A DNA stretch of 64,000 nt from Limosilactobacillus fermentum (GCF_013394085.1 NZ_CP040910.1:1595112-1659111), one strand, 5' to 3'. Positions 8,993-19,451 are shown, counted from the first letter of the stretch. The notes: a model not told the origin generated them from the sequence alone. Numbers and translations are program-made.

Positions 8993-11900
8993 CTAATCTT
9001 GCTTGGCTTCGTCTTGGGCGCTCGTCGCTTGCGCTGGTTGTTCTTCCAGCGTTTCGTGGCCACGGCGGGCCAGTTTCCGAACGTCAGCAACGTCTTCATC
9101 CATGCTCTTAAGCTGGATTTCTTCGTGCTTGTCATCTAAGACCTTCATGTCTAACCCAAGGGATTGCAATTCCTTAACCAGCACACGGAAGGATTCCGGT
9201 ACCCCTGGCTTTGGAATTTGGTCCCCGTCAATGATGGCTTGGTAAGTATTTACCCGGCCGACCGTATCGTCAGACTTGTAAGTCAAGATTTCTTGCAGGG
9301 TGTAAGCAGCCCCGTATGCTTCCAGGGCCCAAACTTCCATTTCACCGAACCGCTGTCCCCCGAATTGGGCCTTCCCCCCAAGTGGTTGTTGGGTAACCAG
9401 TGAGTATGGACCAGTCGAACGGGCGTGGATCTTGTCGTCAACCATGTGGGCCAGCTTCAGGTAGTGCATGACCCCAACGGCAACCCGTTGTTCAAATGGT
9501 TCCCCGGTCCGACCATCGTAAAGGATCGTCTTCCCATCGGACGGCAAGCCGGCTTCCTTAACGGCATCCCAAACGTCTTGGTCGTTGGCACCATCAAAGA
9601 CTGGCGTGGCAATGTGGATCCCCAGCTCGCGAGCAGCCATCCCCAAGTGAAGTTCGATCACCTGACCGATGTTCATACGGGACGGCACACCCATTGGTGA
9701 CAGCATAATGTCAATTGGGGTCCCATCTGGCATGTACGGCATGTCTTCTTCTGGAACGACGATCGAAACCGTCCCCTTGTTCCCGTGACGACCGGACATC
9801 TTGTCCCCGACTTGGATCTTCCGCTTCTGGGCGATGTAAACACGGACCATCTTGTTAACCCCTGGGGCTAATTCGTCACCGTTTTCGCGGGTAAAGACCT
9901 TCACGTCTTGGATGATCCCGCCACCGCCGTGTGGCACCCTGAGGGAGGTATCACGGACTTCGCGTGACTTTTCACCAAAGATGGCGTGTAAGAGCCGTTC
10001 TTCGGCGGATAGTTCGGTAACCCCCTTTGGCGTTACCTTACCAACCAAAATGTCACCATCGTGGACTTCGGCCCCTACCCGGATCACCCCGGATTCATCA
10101 AGGTTCTTGCGGGCGTCTTCACTGACGTTTGGAATTTCGCGCGTCATTTCTTCTGGTCCGAGCTTAGTTTCGCGGGCTTCGGATTCGTAAGATTCGATGT
10201 GGATCGAAGTGTAAACGTCGTCTTTAACCAGGCGTTCGTTAATGGCGATGGCATCTTCGAAGTTGTAACCTTGCCAAGTCATGAAGGCGATCAGTGGGTT
10301 TTGACCAAGGGCTAATTCCCCTTGTTCCATTGATGGTCCGTCGGCTAAGACGTCATCAGCGTCAACCCATTCGCCAACCTTAACAATTGGCCGTTGGTTG
10401 TAGTTCTTACCACCGTTAGAGCGGCGGAACTTCATCAGCTTGTAAGTGTCTAACGTTCCGTCTTCTTGGCGTACCCGTACTTCGCGGGCGTCAACGTATT
10501 CAACGGTCCCACTGTTCTTAGCGATCAAAGCGACCCCGGAGTCGTGGGCGGCCTTGTATTCAATCCCGGTCCCGATCAACGGAGCGTGTGGGTTAATCAA
10601 CGGAACGGCTTGCCGTTGCATGTTGGCACCCATCAAGGCCCGGTTGGAGTCGTCGTTTTCCAAGAACGGAATACATGCGGAGGCAACGGAAACCACTTGC
10701 TTTGGCGAAACGTCCATGTAGTCGACGTTTTCTGGCGCCGTTTCGATGTAGTCTTCCTTATCACGGCACATGATTTCGTCGTGAACAAAGGAACCATCTT
10801 CGTTCAGTGGCGTGTTGGCCTGGGCGATGATGAAGTTATCTTCTTCGTCGGCCGTCAGGTAGTCGATCCGGTCGGTTACCTTGTGGTCGGCCCATGAGAC
10901 ACGACGGTACGGCGTTTCGATAAAGCCGTATGCGTTCACCCGGGCGTAAGAGGACAGCGAGTTGATCAACCCGATGTTCGGTCCTTCCGGCGTTTCGATT
11001 GGGCACATCCGGCCGTAGTGGGTATAGTGAACGTCCCGGACTTCATAACCGGCCCGGTCACGCGTCAAACCACCCGGTCCCAGGGCGGACAGACGCCGCT
11101 TGTGGGTCAATTCACCCAGTGGGTTGGTCTGGTCCATGAACTGGGAAAGTTGGGAGGAACCAAAGAATTCCTTAATTGAAGCCACGACTGGGCGAATGTT
11201 GATCAGTTGTTGTGGCGTTACGGTGTTGATGTCTTGGATTGACATCCGTTCGCGAACCACCCGTTCCATCCGGGCGAGCCCGATCCGGAATTGGTTTTGC
11301 AACAGTTCCCCAACGGAACGAATCCGCCGGTTACCCAAGTGGTCGATGTCATCGGTAGTCCCGATCCCTTCTTGTAAGTTCAAGAAGTAGTTGATCGAAG
11401 CCAGGATGTCGGCTGGTTGGATGTGCTTTAAGTCCAAGGAGATGTGACCGTTAGATACCACCGGCACCTTGCGTTCAGGGTCGTTCTTGGAGTAAACCAT
11501 GATCTTTTGCAGTTGAACCGGCGCGGTTACCACTGCTTCATCGGATGGCGTGTAGGTGATCATCTTAAAGTCGTCTTGTTCCAGAACCGGTTCGAGTTCC
11601 TTTAAGACTTCCTTAGTGATGACGTCCCCGTCCTTGGCGATAATTTCACCGGTTTCTGGGTCGGCCAGGGTTTCAGCCAGGGTCAGACCTAACAAACGGT
11701 ACTTCATTTGCAGCTTCTTGTTAGTCTTGTAACGACCAACTGGCGCCATGTCGTAGCGCTTTGGATCAAAGAAGCGGGTCGTCAAAAGGGACCGTGCGGA
11801 GTCGGCCGTCTTCGGTTCACCTGGACGGAGCCGTTCGTAGATATCCTTTAAGGATTCTTCAACCCGGGAGTCTTCCGGTTCCTTGTGTAGGTCCTTTTCA

Positions 11901-12565
11901 ATGGTGGCGTTCAGGGATTCTGATTCGCTCCCCAACATGTCCCAAATTTCGTCATCGGAACCAAAACCAAGGGCCCGAACTAATTCCGTAATTGGTAGCT
12001 TACGGGTCCGGTCGATACGGACGTAGGAAATTCCCTTAGCGTCGGTTTCGTATTCTAGCCAAGCCCCCCGGTTCGGGATGAAGTTGGCACCGTAGCTTGG
12101 GCGCCCATTCTTGTCGGCTTCTTCGTTGTAGTAAACCCCTGGGGAACGAACTAATTGGGATACGATAACCCGTTCGGCCCCGTTGATGATGAAGGTCCCT
12201 TGGTCCGTCATCAGTGGGAAGTCACCAAAGAAGACGTCTTGGGACTTGATTTCGCCCGTTTCGTGGTTGGTCAGGCGTAACGTTACGTGCAGTGGTGCTG
12301 AGTAGTTTGCGTCATGTTCACGCGCTTCAGCGACCGTGTACTTTGGTTCCAACAATTGGTAGTCAACGAATTCCAAGGATAGCTTCCCCTGGAAATCATC
12401 GATCGGCATAATGTCGTCAAACATTTCCCGCAAACCCTTGTCCATAAACCAATTGTAAGAATCGGTTTGAATCTCGATCAAGTTAGGCAGGTCCAAGACT
12501 TCCTTGATTCGGGAGTAAGAACGACGGGTACGGTGCTTACCGTACTTAACTAAGTGTCCAGCCAA
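8993..12565 (-). CDS. rpoB: DNA-directed RNA polymerase subunit beta
   Basis: About 1190 residues. The rifampicin-binding cluster ([20 protein letters not shown] followed by [11 protein letters not shown], near residues 465-500) has the wild-type residues D, H and S at the main resistance positions, so the enzyme should be rifampicin sensitive. I place the start at TTG 12563-12565 because GAGAGGTG lies five bases before it. An in-frame GTG at 12572-12574 overlaps that ribosome binding site and is less likely. The promoter is at 12758-12786 and the leader is structured. Confidence 0.97.
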   Translation of the reverse strand: MAGHLVKYGKHRTRRSYSRIKEVLDLPNLIEIQTDSYNWFMDKGLREMFDDIMPIDDFQGKLSLEFVDYQLLEPKYTVAEAREHDANYSAPLHVTLRLTNHETGEIKSQDVFFGDFPLMTDQGTFIINGAERVIVSQLVRSPGVYYNEEADKNGRPSYGANFIPNRGAWLEYETDAKGISYVRIDRTRKLPITELVRALGFGSDDEIWDMLGSESESLNATIEKDLHKEPEDSRVEESLKDIYERLRPGEPKTADSARSLLTTRFFDPKRYDMAPVGRYKTNKKLQMKYRLLGLTLAETLADPETGEIIAKDGDVITKEVLKELEPVLEQDDFKMITYTPSDEAVVTAPVQLQKIMVYSKNDPERKVPVVSNGHISLDLKHIQPADILASINYFLNLQEGIGTTDDIDHLGNRRIRSVGELLQNQFRIGLARMERVVRERMSIQDINTVTPQQLINIRPVVASIKEFFGSSQLSQFMDQTNPLGELTHKRRLSALGPGGLTRDRAGYEVRDVHYTHYGRMCPIETPEGPNIGLINSLSSYARVNAYGFIETPYRRVSWADHKVTDRIDYLTADEEDNFIIAQANTPLNEDGSFVHDEIMCRDKEDYIETAPENVDYMDVSPKQVVSVASACIPFLENDDSNRALMGANMQRQAVPLINPHAPLIGTGIEYKAAHDSGVALIAKNSGTVEYVDAREVRVRQEDGTLDTYKLMKFRRSNGGKNYNQRPIVKVGEWVDADDVLADGPSMEQGELALGQNPLIAFMTWQGYNFEDAIAINERLVKDDVYTSIHIESYESEARETKLGPEEMTREIPNVSEDARKNLDESGVIRVGAEVHDGDILVGKVTPKGVTELSAEERLLHAIFGEKSREVRDTSLRVPHGGGGIIQDVKVFTRENGDELAPGVNKMVRVYIAQKRKIQVGDKMSGRHGNKGTVSIVVPEEDMPYMPDGTPIDIMLSPMGVPSRMNIGQVIELHLGMAARELGIHIATPVFDGANDQDVWDAVKEAGLPSDGKTILYDGRTGEPFEQRVAVGVMHYLKLAHMVDDKIHARSTGPYSLVTQQPLGGKAQFGGQRFGEMEVWALEAYGAAYTLQEILTYKSDDTVGRVNTYQAIIDGDQIPKPGVPESFRVLVKELQSLGLDMKVLDDKHEEIQLKSMDEDVADVRKLARRGHETLEEQPAQATSAQDEAKQD

Positions 12566-12639
12566 ACTATTCACCTCTCTAGTTTGATAAACGGGTCCAG
12601 GAGCGTAATGTTACATTTCGGTTACAATTTAACCAAAAG

Positions 12640-12695
12640 TCCATTTTTGGGCAAAAGAAAACCAAAAGCAACCAGATCGGTGCCTTTGGTTTTTT
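12640..12695 (-). promoter_or_regulatory. Terminator-like hairpin in the rpoB leader with a duplicated arm
   Basis: Read on the minus strand, AAAACCAAAGGCACC can pair with GGTTGCTTTTGGTTTT and is followed by CTTTT, a terminator-like structure inside the leader. A second copy of CTTTTGGTT lies about 25 nt downstream and could compete for the same first arm. This arrangement would suit attenuation of rpoBC, but no ligand or protein partner can be named. Confidence 0.4.
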
Positions 12696-12700
12696 ATAAA

Positions 12701-12730
12701 GAGCCTGATGGACAAGAGATCATGAGGCTC
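12701..12730 (-). promoter_or_regulatory. Second hairpin in the rpoB leader
   Basis: GAGCCTGATG at 12701-12710 faces CATGAGGCTC at 12721-12730, ten paired positions with one mismatch and a 10-nt loop. It is transcribed about 30 nt after the predicted start and lies ahead of the terminator-like hairpin. Confidence 0.5.
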
Positions 12731-12757
12731 ACTGAACTCACAATTACATACTCTTGT

Positions 12758-12786
12758 ATCATACAAGCTTTCGGTTTGAATGTCAA
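12758..12786 (-). promoter_or_regulatory. Strong sigma-A promoter of rpoBC
   Basis: On the minus strand TTGACA (12781-12786), exactly 17 nt, then TATGAT (12758-12763). The -35 box begins only four bases past the stop codon of the upstream TetR gene, so rpoBC is transcribed separately with a leader of about 185 nt. Confidence 0.85.
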
Positions 12787-12789
12787 CGG

Positions 12790-13383
12790 CTATGCTTGCT
12801 TAACAAAGCCGTGCAGAATGCAGCTCAAGATGATTCGTTGCCGTTGTTCTTCGTTGATGGCCCGACCACCGACCTGTTGGAAGGTTCCAAACAGTGGCGT
12901 CAAGCTGGCAATAAAGAGTTCTGCCGCTTCTTTTGGCAACAGGTCTGGACGTAAGTTGACCTCTGGCAGCTTGAAGTATTCCGACAGGGGTTCCACGTAG
13001 TCCATCATAAAGATCATGTCCAACTTCAATTGGGAGCTGGCCGTAAGCGACCGGCGGGCAAATTGATATTGGCTGTAGACACTCAACGGGTGGTACTTCA
13101 AGATGACCTTGGCAATTTCCCAGAGTCGCTCCTCTGGGTCCATGTCTTCTTTTCTCATCACCTTGTTGATGTCTTGGCGTACCTTTCCGCATAAGGCCGT
13201 CAAGACGTCTAAGTACAAGACCTCTTTATCACTGAAGTGGTGATAAAGGGCTGGTTGAGTAATTCCGATGTGTTTGGCAATGTCCCGGGTTGACGTTCCG
13301 TTGAAGCCATTCTCCAAGAATAACTTGGTGGCCGTTCGCAAGATCGCTTTTCGGGTTTTAGCTAATTGTTCCGCTCGCTTCAT
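12790..13383 (-). CDS. TetR/AcrR family transcriptional regulator
   Basis: 197 residues. The N-terminal helix-turn-helix is clear: ILRTATKLFLENGFNGTSTR followed by DIAKHIGITQPALYHHFSDK (residues about 15-53). The rest is the helical ligand-binding domain. No transporter or enzyme gene is adjacent that would suggest a target, and it is transcribed from its own promoter on the same strand as ctsR-clpC and rpoBC. The inducer and target are unknown. Confidence 0.9.
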   Translation of the reverse strand: MKRAEQLAKTRKAILRTATKLFLENGFNGTSTRDIAKHIGITQPALYHHFSDKEVLYLDVLTALCGKVRQDINKVMRKEDMDPEERLWEIAKVILKYHPLSVYSQYQFARRSLTASSQLKLDMIFMMDYVEPLSEYFKLPEVNLRPDLLPKEAAELFIASLTPLFGTFQQVGGRAINEEQRQRIILSCILHGFVKQA

Positions 13384-13440
13384 TAGTTTTCCCTTCTTAA
13401 ACTGCTTAGTTCCTTATCATTATGTGTTCACCAATAACTA

Positions 13441-13468
13441 ATTGTACATTGTTCCGCTTAATTATCAA
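13441..13468 (-). promoter_or_regulatory. Promoter of the TetR gene
   Basis: On the minus strand TTGATA (13463-13468), a 16-nt spacer and TACAAT (13441-13446), about 58 nt before the start codon. AACTAATT and AATTAGTT form a loose inverted repeat around it (13436-13477), a possible but weak operator. Confidence 0.5.
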
Positions 13469-13503
13469 TAATTAGTTTAACTTATCTTTTATTTATTTCG
13501 CAA

Positions 13504-13551
13504 TAAAAGCCGCCCGGCGGGGGCGCCCTTCCCCCGTCAGCTAGCGGCTTA
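13504..13551 (-). terminator. Terminator of ctsR-clpC
   Basis: GC-rich stem AAGCCGC...GACGGGGG against GCCCCCGCC...GCGGCTT. On the minus strand it is followed by TTTATT, 17 nt past the clpC stop codon. Confidence 0.8.
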
Positions 13552-13568
13552 ATTGCATAATCAACTTG

Positions 13569-16073
13569 TTAATTTTGGAGAACTAGGTTCCGGGAAGCGT
13601 TGTCAGAAGTTTTGACTTTGAAGCTCAATTTCCCCCGTTGGGCACCAATCGTCACTTGATCACCGGCCGCAACTTGGCCATCAATCATCGATAAGGAGAG
13701 CGGGTCTTCCACCATCGTTTGTAAGGCCCGCCGTAATGGCCGCGCCCCGTATTCAGGGTTGTACCCCTTCGCCGCTACTAACTCAATGGCAGCCGGGGTC
13801 AGTTTCAGGCTGATCTTTTGTTCCGCCACCCGCTTTACCAACTGGGCGCTCAAGAGCTTAACCACTTGGTGAATATTTTCCTTGGTCAACGAGTGGAAGA
13901 TCACGGTCTCATCAATCCGGTTCAAGAACTCCGGCCGGAAGTGCAAGCGCATCTGTTGCTTGATGGCCGCCGACATCGCTTGGTAATTATTTTGAACGCC
14001 AGTCGCCCCGAAGCCGACCGTCTTTTCATCGGCCAACTGGGTCGCCCCCAAGTTGGAGGTCATGATCAAAATCGTGTTCCGGAAGTCAACCTTACGTCCC
14101 TTGGAATCGGTCAAAACCCCATCATCTAAGACCTGTAACAGGAGGTTAAAGACATCTGGGTGGGCCTTTTCCACCTCATCTAATAAGACGACGGAGTACG
14201 GGTGTTGGCGAACCTGTTCGGTCAACTGTCCACCTTCGTCGTAGCCGACGTAACCTGGCGCCGCCCCGACTAACCGGCTGGTCGAATAGCGTTCCATGTA
14301 CTCGGACATATCAATCCGGATCATGTTGTCTTCTTGGCCAAACATCGCTTCGGCTAACGCCTTAGCCAGCTCGGTCTTCCCAACCCCGGTTGGTCCTAAG
14401 AACATGAAGGAACCAATCGGCCGGTTCGGGTCCTTTAAGCCGCTGCGGGCCCGGCGAATTGCCCGGGCAATAGCCGAAACGGCTTCGTCTTGGCCGATCA
14501 CTCGTTTGTGAAGCACCCTCTCCAGGTTAACCAAGCGATCGCTTTCCTTCTTTTGGAGTTGGGTTAACGGCACCCCGGTCCATTCGTTAACTACCTTGGC
14601 AATGTCTTCAGCCGTCACGGTGTACAGGAACTTGCCATCGGCAACCAACTGGGCGTCTCGTTCCCGCTGTTCTTCGATTTGTCGCTTAACCGTTAGCTCT
14701 TCGTGGCGTAAGTCGGCCGCCCGGTCAAAGTCTTGCTCGGCAATTGCGTCCTCTTTTTGTGCCCGGAGTTCCTCTAACTTGACCGTCAAGCCATTCTTTT
14801 GGTTCCCCTTTTCTTCACCATCGATGCGGACCATTGCCCCGGCCTCATCGATCAGGTCAATCGCCTTATCCGGTAAGAAACGGTTGGTAATGTAACGACT
14901 CGACAAGTTAACCGCCGCTATCAGCGCTTCATCAGTAATCTTGGCGTGGTGGTGTTTTTCATAGCGGGGCCGAATTCCCTCGAGGATTTGGCGGGTCTGC
15001 TCCTTAGTTGGCTCTTCAACCATGATCGTCGCAAAACGCCGTTCTAAGGCCGCATCGGTTTCAACGTACTTTTGGTACTCGTCCAGGGTAGTCGCCCCAA
15101 TCAGCTGGAGTTCCCCCCGGGCCAGGGCCGGTTTGAGAATGTTGGAGGCGTCAATCGCCCCCTCTGCTCCCCCGGCACCAATCATGGTGTGGATTTCGTC
15201 GATAAATAAGATAATTTTGCCGTCCCGGTAAACTTCATCGATGACGTTTTTGATCCGCCCCTCGAATTCACCCCTGAATTTGGTACCGGCAACCAAGGTC
15301 CCCATATCCAGGACCACCAAGCGCTTTTCGGCTAGTTCATCAGGAACTTCACCGTTAACTATCCGTTGGGCAAGGCCCTCGACAATCGCCGTCTTTCCGA
15401 CCCCCGGTTCCCCTAACAGGACCGGGTTATTCTTGGCCCGCCGGGCGAGGATCTGAATCGCCCGCTTGATTTCTTTTTCCCGTCCAATTACGGGGTCAAG
15501 CCCTTCTTCCCTGGCCACCTTTGTCAAATCACGGCCGTACTTATCAAGGGTTGGCGTAGTCCCTTCCCCCTCCTCCGGTTGGGTATTGGATTGGTTTTGC
15601 CGGCGGTTGCGCCGTCCCTCTTGAGAAACCCCCAAACGCCGTAACAACATCCGGCGGGCTTGCTTTGGTTCCACGTCCAAGTTCAAAAGGATCCGCGAGG
15701 AAAGGATGGTCTCATCTGACAACAGGGCCAACAATAGGTGCTCAGTCCCCACACGTCTTGCCCCCATTTGTTGGGCCAAGCGGGCCGCCAGGGCCAAAAT
15801 TTCGCGTAACTTTGGCGAATTAGGCAGGTACGCATCGCTAGCGGTGTTTTGCATGGTTCCGTACCCGGTGTAGCGTTCAATCTCTTCACGCAGGTCGTCA
15901 CTAGTGACGTTAAACTGGTGCAAAACCGTCGCAGCCACCCCCACCTTTTCGAGGCTCAAGGCCAAGAGGAGGTGTTCCGTCCCGACGGCTTGGTGTTTAA
16001 AAAAGCGCGCCTGTTCCTGGGCAATCCGCAAGACGTTATTGGCGCTTGGTGTGTATAGATTTTCGTTATCCAT
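13569..16073 (-). CDS. clpC: ATP-dependent Clp protease ATP-binding subunit ClpC
   Basis: 834 residues. ClpC unfolds damaged or tagged proteins and feeds them into ClpP. Domains in order: two Clp-N repeats (about residues 1-145), first AAA+ module with Walker A GEPGVGKT (near 220), a UVR-containing middle region (about 425-465, [15 protein letters not shown]), and a second AAA+ module with GPTGVGKT (near 565). The middle region identifies it as ClpC rather than ClpE or ClpL. It is 18 nt downstream of ctsR and shares its promoter, so CtsR should repress it and heat stress should derepress it. Confidence 0.96.
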   Translation of the reverse strand: MDNENLYTPSANNVLRIAQEQARFFKHQAVGTEHLLLALSLEKVGVAATVLHQFNVTSDDLREEIERYTGYGTMQNTASDAYLPNSPKLREILALAARLAQQMGARRVGTEHLLLALLSDETILSSRILLNLDVEPKQARRMLLRRLGVSQEGRRNRRQNQSNTQPEEGEGTTPTLDKYGRDLTKVAREEGLDPVIGREKEIKRAIQILARRAKNNPVLLGEPGVGKTAIVEGLAQRIVNGEVPDELAEKRLVVLDMGTLVAGTKFRGEFEGRIKNVIDEVYRDGKIILFIDEIHTMIGAGGAEGAIDASNILKPALARGELQLIGATTLDEYQKYVETDAALERRFATIMVEEPTKEQTRQILEGIRPRYEKHHHAKITDEALIAAVNLSSRYITNRFLPDKAIDLIDEAGAMVRIDGEEKGNQKNGLTVKLEELRAQKEDAIAEQDFDRAADLRHEELTVKRQIEEQRERDAQLVADGKFLYTVTAEDIAKVVNEWTGVPLTQLQKKESDRLVNLERVLHKRVIGQDEAVSAIARAIRRARSGLKDPNRPIGSFMFLGPTGVGKTELAKALAEAMFGQEDNMIRIDMSEYMERYSTSRLVGAAPGYVGYDEGGQLTEQVRQHPYSVVLLDEVEKAHPDVFNLLLQVLDDGVLTDSKGRKVDFRNTILIMTSNLGATQLADEKTVGFGATGVQNNYQAMSAAIKQQMRLHFRPEFLNRIDETVIFHSLTKENIHQVVKLLSAQLVKRVAEQKISLKLTPAAIELVAAKGYNPEYGARPLRRALQTMVEDPLSLSMIDGQVAAGDQVTIGAQRGKLSFKVKTSDNASRNLVLQN

Positions 16074-16091
16074 TTAAAGCTCGCTTTCTGG

Positions 16092-16562
16092 TTAGCTTTC
16101 ATAGCGTAACCGATTCAAGAGTGACATAAGGATCTGAGCCCGCAGGCCGTTTTCCTCCCCCCGGGTTCCATGGGGAGCCAAGGTTGACTTAGCGGTGGCC
16201 GCTAGCATGAGATCCCCTTCCCGACGGCTAATCAACTTCTCCTTGTACAGAGTCTGGATGATGGCAAAGGCGTCACGTTCATTAATGGCCGCCCCGACCA
16301 CATCCATCATCATCTCAATCACGTCGACGTTATCAAGTAGGCTGACCCGCTCAATGCGGATGTAGCCACCACCGCCCCGCTTGCTACGAACTAGGTAGCC
16401 ATTTTTAGGGGTGAAGCGGGTTTTAATCACGTAATTAATCTGTGAGGGAACCACATCGAAGTGGTTGGCAATTTCTGCGCGCCGAATTTCAATTTGAGCG
16501 GAGTTACCGAGGATTTGCTTTAAGTAATCCTCAATCACGTCCGAGATACTTTTTTCTTCCAA
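16092..16562 (-). CDS. ctsR: Transcriptional repressor of class III heat-shock genes
   Basis: 156 residues, the usual CtsR length. CtsR binds tandem heptad repeats at clp promoters and releases them on heat stress. The winged helix-turn-helix lies in the first 70 residues (ANHFDVVPSQINYVIKTRF) with the glycine-rich RGGGGYIRI wing, the thermosensing part in other species. It is the first gene of ctsR-clpC; mcsA and mcsB are absent, as is common in lactobacilli. Its own operator is visible upstream, which implies autoregulation. Confidence 0.96.
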   Translation of the reverse strand: MEEKSISDVIEDYLKQILGNSAQIEIRRAEIANHFDVVPSQINYVIKTRFTPKNGYLVRSKRGGGGYIRIERVSLLDNVDVIEMMMDVVGAAINERDAFAIIQTLYKEKLISRREGDLMLAATAKSTLAPHGTRGEENGLRAQILMSLLNRLRYES

Positions 16563-16578
16563 GAGTGTTCACCTCATC

Positions 16579-16604
16579 CCTGACTAATTTTGACCTTAAT
16601 TATA
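16579..16604 (-). promoter_or_regulatory. ctsR promoter with CtsR operator
   Basis: On the minus strand an extended -10 TGGTATAAT (core 16599-16604) is followed immediately by GGTCAAA-ATT-AGTCAGG (16579-16595). This agrees with the CtsR heptad repeat (R)GTCAAA-NAN-(R)GTCAAA apart from two positions in the second half. No convincing -35 box is seen, which is usual for extended -10 promoters. Confidence 0.75.
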
Positions 16605-16647
16605 CCATTCTTTTGGTTGAGAAACCCCCACAAAGCTCTTTAGATAT

Positions 16648-16680
16648 AAAAAAGGGCCTCCCCGCAGGGCGACCTTTTTT
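16648..16680 (-). terminator. Terminator of the alcohol dehydrogenase gene
   Basis: A run of A6, GGG...GGGCG core and CCT6 form a hairpin about 20 nt past the stop codon at 16702. It can work in both directions. Confidence 0.65.
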
Positions 16681-16701
16681 AACTTAAGTTAGCAAACAAG
16701 C

Positions 16702-17721
16702 TTATTCGTGAACGAAGTCAACCACGTTCCGACCAACGACCTTATTGTCCTTTAATTCTTGGATCATGTCGTTGATTTCATCCAACTTCCGCGTCTTAAC
16801 GATCGGCTTAACCTTTCCTTCAGCCCCAAATTGGAAGCATTCAGCCAGGTCTTGACGAGTCCCAACCAAGGAACCAGCCACGATAATCCCGTCTAGCACC
16901 GTCTTAGCGATGTTTAATTGCATGTCACCTTGTGGTAAGGCAACGGCAACCAACTTCCCGTCTGGGCGCAGGGAGTCAACGGCTTGGTCAAAGGCGGAAG
17001 CGTTAACGGCCGTAACAACGGCAGCGTGAACCCCACCAACCTTTTCTTGGATTTGCTTGTCAACGTCACCATCATGACGGTTGATCAAGACTTCAGCACC
17101 GTTTTCCTTGGCAGCTTGAAGCTTGTCTTCGTTCCCGTCAACGGCAACCACGTGAGCACCAAAGACGTTGTGAGCAAATTGGATCCCCAAGTTCCCGAGA
17201 CCACCGGCACCAACGATTGATACCCATTGGCCTGGCTTGATGCCAGCAACCTTGAGGGCCTTGTACATGGTAACCCCGGCACAAGTCAGCGAAGTAGCTT
17301 CGACTGGGTCCAGGCCTTCCGGAACCTTAACTGCGTAATCAGCAGGAACGATACATTGTTGTGCCATGGCCCCATCGGCGGTGTAACCGGCGTTGATGAC
17401 TTCGCGACAGAAGGTTTCCCGACCAGTTAAGCAGTATTCACAGTGGCCACAGCCCTTGAAGAACCAAGCGATCGAAACCCGGTCGCCCACCTTCAGGGAG
17501 GTAACACCAGGAGCAACCTTGCTTACGCGGCCAACACCTTCGTGACCGATAATCGTGCCTGGCTTTTCTCCAAAGTCGCCGGCTGCGACGTGTAAGTCAG
17601 TGTGGCAAAGGCCACAGTATTCAACGTCAACGAGGGCTTCACCCGGCTTGAGGTCGCGAAGTTGGACATCTTTGACCGTAACAAATCCATCTACGGGATC
17701 ATTAATAACAGCTGCCTTCAT
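16702..17721 (-). CDS. Zinc-dependent alcohol dehydrogenase (AdhP/AdhA type)
   Basis: 339 residues, a medium-chain dehydrogenase that interconverts ethanol and acetaldehyde or similar pairs with NADH. The catalytic zinc ligands appear in [12 protein letters not shown] and GHEGVGRV. The structural zinc cysteines lie in [16 protein letters not shown], and the Rossmann motif is [11 protein letters not shown]. The ATG at 17719-17721 has AAAGGAGAT in front; the upstream in-frame ATG at 17758 lacks one. In a heterofermenter this enzyme would regenerate NAD+ from acetyl units. A Rex-like site and a cre-like site lie upstream. Confidence 0.9.
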   Translation of the reverse strand: MKAAVINDPVDGFVTVKDVQLRDLKPGEALVDVEYCGLCHTDLHVAAGDFGEKPGTIIGHEGVGRVSKVAPGVTSLKVGDRVSIAWFFKGCGHCEYCLTGRETFCREVINAGYTADGAMAQQCIVPADYAVKVPEGLDPVEATSLTCAGVTMYKALKVAGIKPGQWVSIVGAGGLGNLGIQFAHNVFGAHVVAVDGNEDKLQAAKENGAEVLINRHDGDVDKQIQEKVGGVHAAVVTAVNASAFDQAVDSLRPDGKLVAVALPQGDMQLNIAKTVLDGIIVAGSLVGTRQDLAECFQFGAEGKVKPIVKTRKLDEINDMIQELKDNKVVGRNVVDFVHE

Positions 17722-17799
17722 AAAGTCTATCTCCTTTGCTAATTCCGTATAACTTTTCATTTACGGCTCTCATTTTATCAAAAAAGATGTGACTTTTAA

Positions 17800-17817
17800 A
17801 GGTGAAATTTAGCACAG
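17800..17817. promoter_or_regulatory. Rex-like (redox) operator candidate
   Basis: On the minus strand CTGTGCTAAATTTCACCT resembles the Rex consensus TTGTGAA-N4-TTCACAA, matching nine of fourteen defined positions. It lies about 80 nt upstream of the alcohol dehydrogenase start, a typical Rex-controlled gene. The assignment rests on resemblance only. Confidence 0.35.
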
Positions 17818-17887
17818 GATTGAAAATTAAGTTTTTATTCATAATAAATTAATAATGTAAATGCCCAGGCAAAAAGGATTTAATCAA

Positions 17888-17901
17888 TGTAAGCGCTTTT
17901 A
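17888..17901. promoter_or_regulatory. cre-like catabolite site candidate
   Basis: TGTAAGCGCTTTTA differs from the palindromic cre core TGTAAGCGCTTACA at two positions. It lies between the divergent alcohol dehydrogenase and B3/B4 genes, so CcpA could act on either. Confidence 0.45.
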
Positions 17902-17935
17902 GACTTTATTTCACAAAGCGTCTAATAATACAAAC

Positions 17936-17965
17936 TTGCAACCATGTCGTTGGACCGGCTACAAT
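17936..17965 (+). promoter_or_regulatory. Promoter of the B3/B4 protein gene
   Basis: TTGCAA (17936-17941), an 18-nt spacer and TACAAT (17960-17965), about 42 nt before the ATG at 18008, which follows AGGAGG. Confidence 0.55.
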
Positions 17966-18007
17966 GGATAAATAAATGCATTCAAGCTTTTTAGGAGGTC
18001 TGTTTTT

Positions 18008-18724
18008 ATGAAGAAAGTAATCATCGATCCGGGCTTTTGGGAGCTATTTCCAGAAGCACAAATTAACATCATGACGATCAAGGGGTTTGATAACCACGAC
18101 ACCCCCGAAACCCACCAGCAACGGGCCGATCTGTTAGCCCAAGCGGTCAAGGAATCCGCTAAGTTCACCGCCGCCGACCCGTTCCGTGACAACCCGGTCA
18201 TCGCGCAGTGGCGGGATGCGTACTCCCAATTCAAGAAGCGTAAGGGTGCCCGCGCATCCATCGAAGCCCTGTTGAAGCGGGCGAACCAAGGCCACGTTTT
18301 TGAACCAACCATCCCTTTGGTTGACCTTTACAACAGCGTTTCCCTGAGCTACGGGGTTCCGGTTGGGATTGAAGACCTTGATAAGATCGAAGGCGATCTC
18401 CACTTGGGACTTGCTAAGGGTGGCGAAGGCTTCTTCCCGTTGGGGGCTGAAGAAGACGACCCGGCCCGCGAAGGCGAAGTTATCTACTACGACAACGGCG
18501 GGGCCGTTTGCCGCTCACTCAACTGGCGGGAAGCGGAACGGACCATGCTGACCGAGACCACGACTAACGGGGTAGCGGTAATGGAATCCGTTAACGCCGA
18601 ACAAGCCGTCCGGGCAACCGAAGCAATGGCCGAACTGAGTAAACTGGTGGCCGACTTCTTTAAGGTTACCCCCAGCGAACAGTTCATTTTAACTAAGGAT
18701 CACCCCGAAGTGACGGTGGATTAA
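18008..18724 (+). CDS. B3/B4 domain-containing protein
   Basis: 238 residues resembling the B3/B4 (tRNA-binding and editing) domain of the phenylalanyl-tRNA synthetase beta chain as a free-standing protein. The family blocks NPVIAQWRDAYSQFKKRKGARAS, here split as NPVIAQWRDAY and SQFKKRKGARAS, and LVDLYNSVSLSYGVPVGIEDL are visible. By analogy it may bind or hydrolyse mischarged tRNA, but free-standing members are not well characterised. It has its own promoter and terminator. Confidence 0.75.
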   Translation: MKKVIIDPGFWELFPEAQINIMTIKGFDNHDTPETHQQRADLLAQAVKESAKFTAADPFRDNPVIAQWRDAYSQFKKRKGARASIEALLKRANQGHVFEPTIPLVDLYNSVSLSYGVPVGIEDLDKIEGDLHLGLAKGGEGFFPLGAEEDDPAREGEVIYYDNGGAVCRSLNWREAERTMLTETTTNGVAVMESVNAEQAVRATEAMAELSKLVADFFKVTPSEQFILTKDHPEVTVD

Positions 18725-18743
18725 AGCAAGTAGCTGGCAAATT

Positions 18744-18788
18744 AAAAACCGACCAGTTCGCGATTTTGCGAACTGGCCGGTTTTTTTA
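18744..18788. terminator. Bidirectional terminator between converging genes
   Basis: AAAAACCG-CCAGTTCGC and GCGAACTGG-CGGTTTTTT form a near-perfect hairpin with a 6-nt loop, serving both the B3/B4 gene and the phosphoesterase gene. Confidence 0.9.
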
Positions 18789-19451
18789 TAGGCTTAGTTT
18801 TGCCAACACCCGTTTTCGGCTGTTGTACCAATCGTGAACCACTAGTTCCACCTGGTCGACCACCAGCGTCCCAAAGTTGAGGTTCGCTAAAGTTGCCAAG
18901 GTAGCGAGGTCCTGGTGCGGATCAATCAGGGGCGCTTGTTGGCGGGCGACGGTCACGTGAGCAGTCGTCTGCTGGTAGCGCTCCTTTAATTGAAGCTTGT
19001 GCACCCCTAAGTGGTGGCGGACCGCTTGGCGCAAGTCCGCTAGCCCCGGTTGGTAAAAGCCAGCCGCCATGACCGCGCTGCCGCTCGCAACCAGCCCCCG
19101 GAAGGCCACTTCAAAGGGGTGCCCCCCTTCCACCACTAACTTGACGGCGGAAACGTAGGCAGCCTCTTCTTCTGGAGTCAGGGCAAAGTCTGGCGTCGCC
19201 CGGATCAAATCAATCACGGTTACGTGCATGTCTTGAGCAGGATAGTAGTATTGCCCGGGCTCAACCTCACGCAACTTCCCCAGGGCGAAACTAATGTTAC
19301 GGCTAACGTGAGCCGGCAGGGTAAAGATTAGGCTTAACCCCCGCCGGCGATCGGCTGCCCGGTCACTTAACCAGGGATCAATGTCGCCCCCCGCCAGCAA
19401 TAGTTCCGTGCCCCGTTGATTAATTGCTTGGTACTTAGCAGTTAGGTCCAT
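18786..19451 (-). CDS. 2'-5' RNA ligase-like 2H phosphoesterase family protein
   Basis: 221 residues. Two HxTx-type motifs, MHVTVIDL (near residue 78) and TAHVTVAR (near 167), identify the 2H phosphoesterase superfamily. Its members hydrolyse or ligate 2',3'-cyclic or 2'-5' phosphodiesters in RNA or small molecules. The ATG at 19449-19451 sits eight bases behind AAAGGAG; an in-frame GTG three codons earlier overlaps that site. The natural substrate cannot be predicted. The gene shares a terminator with the converging B3/B4 gene. Confidence 0.7.
   Translation of the reverse strand: MDLTAKYQAINQRGTELLLAGGDIDPWLSDRAADRRRGLSLIFTLPAHVSRNISFALGKLREVEPGQYYYPAQDMHVTVIDLIRATPDFALTPEEEAAYVSAVKLVVEGGHPFEVAFRGLVASGSAVMAAGFYQPGLADLRQAVRHHLGVHKLQLKERYQQTTAHVTVARQQAPLIDPHQDLATLATLANLNFGTLVVDQVELVVHDWYNSRKRVLAKLSL

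Noticed and set aside
13436-13477. An inverted repeat AACTAATT/AATTAGTT near the TetR promoter as operator.
   Set aside because: The arms are short, AT-rich and 26 nt apart in an AT-rich region, so chance is a sufficient explanation.
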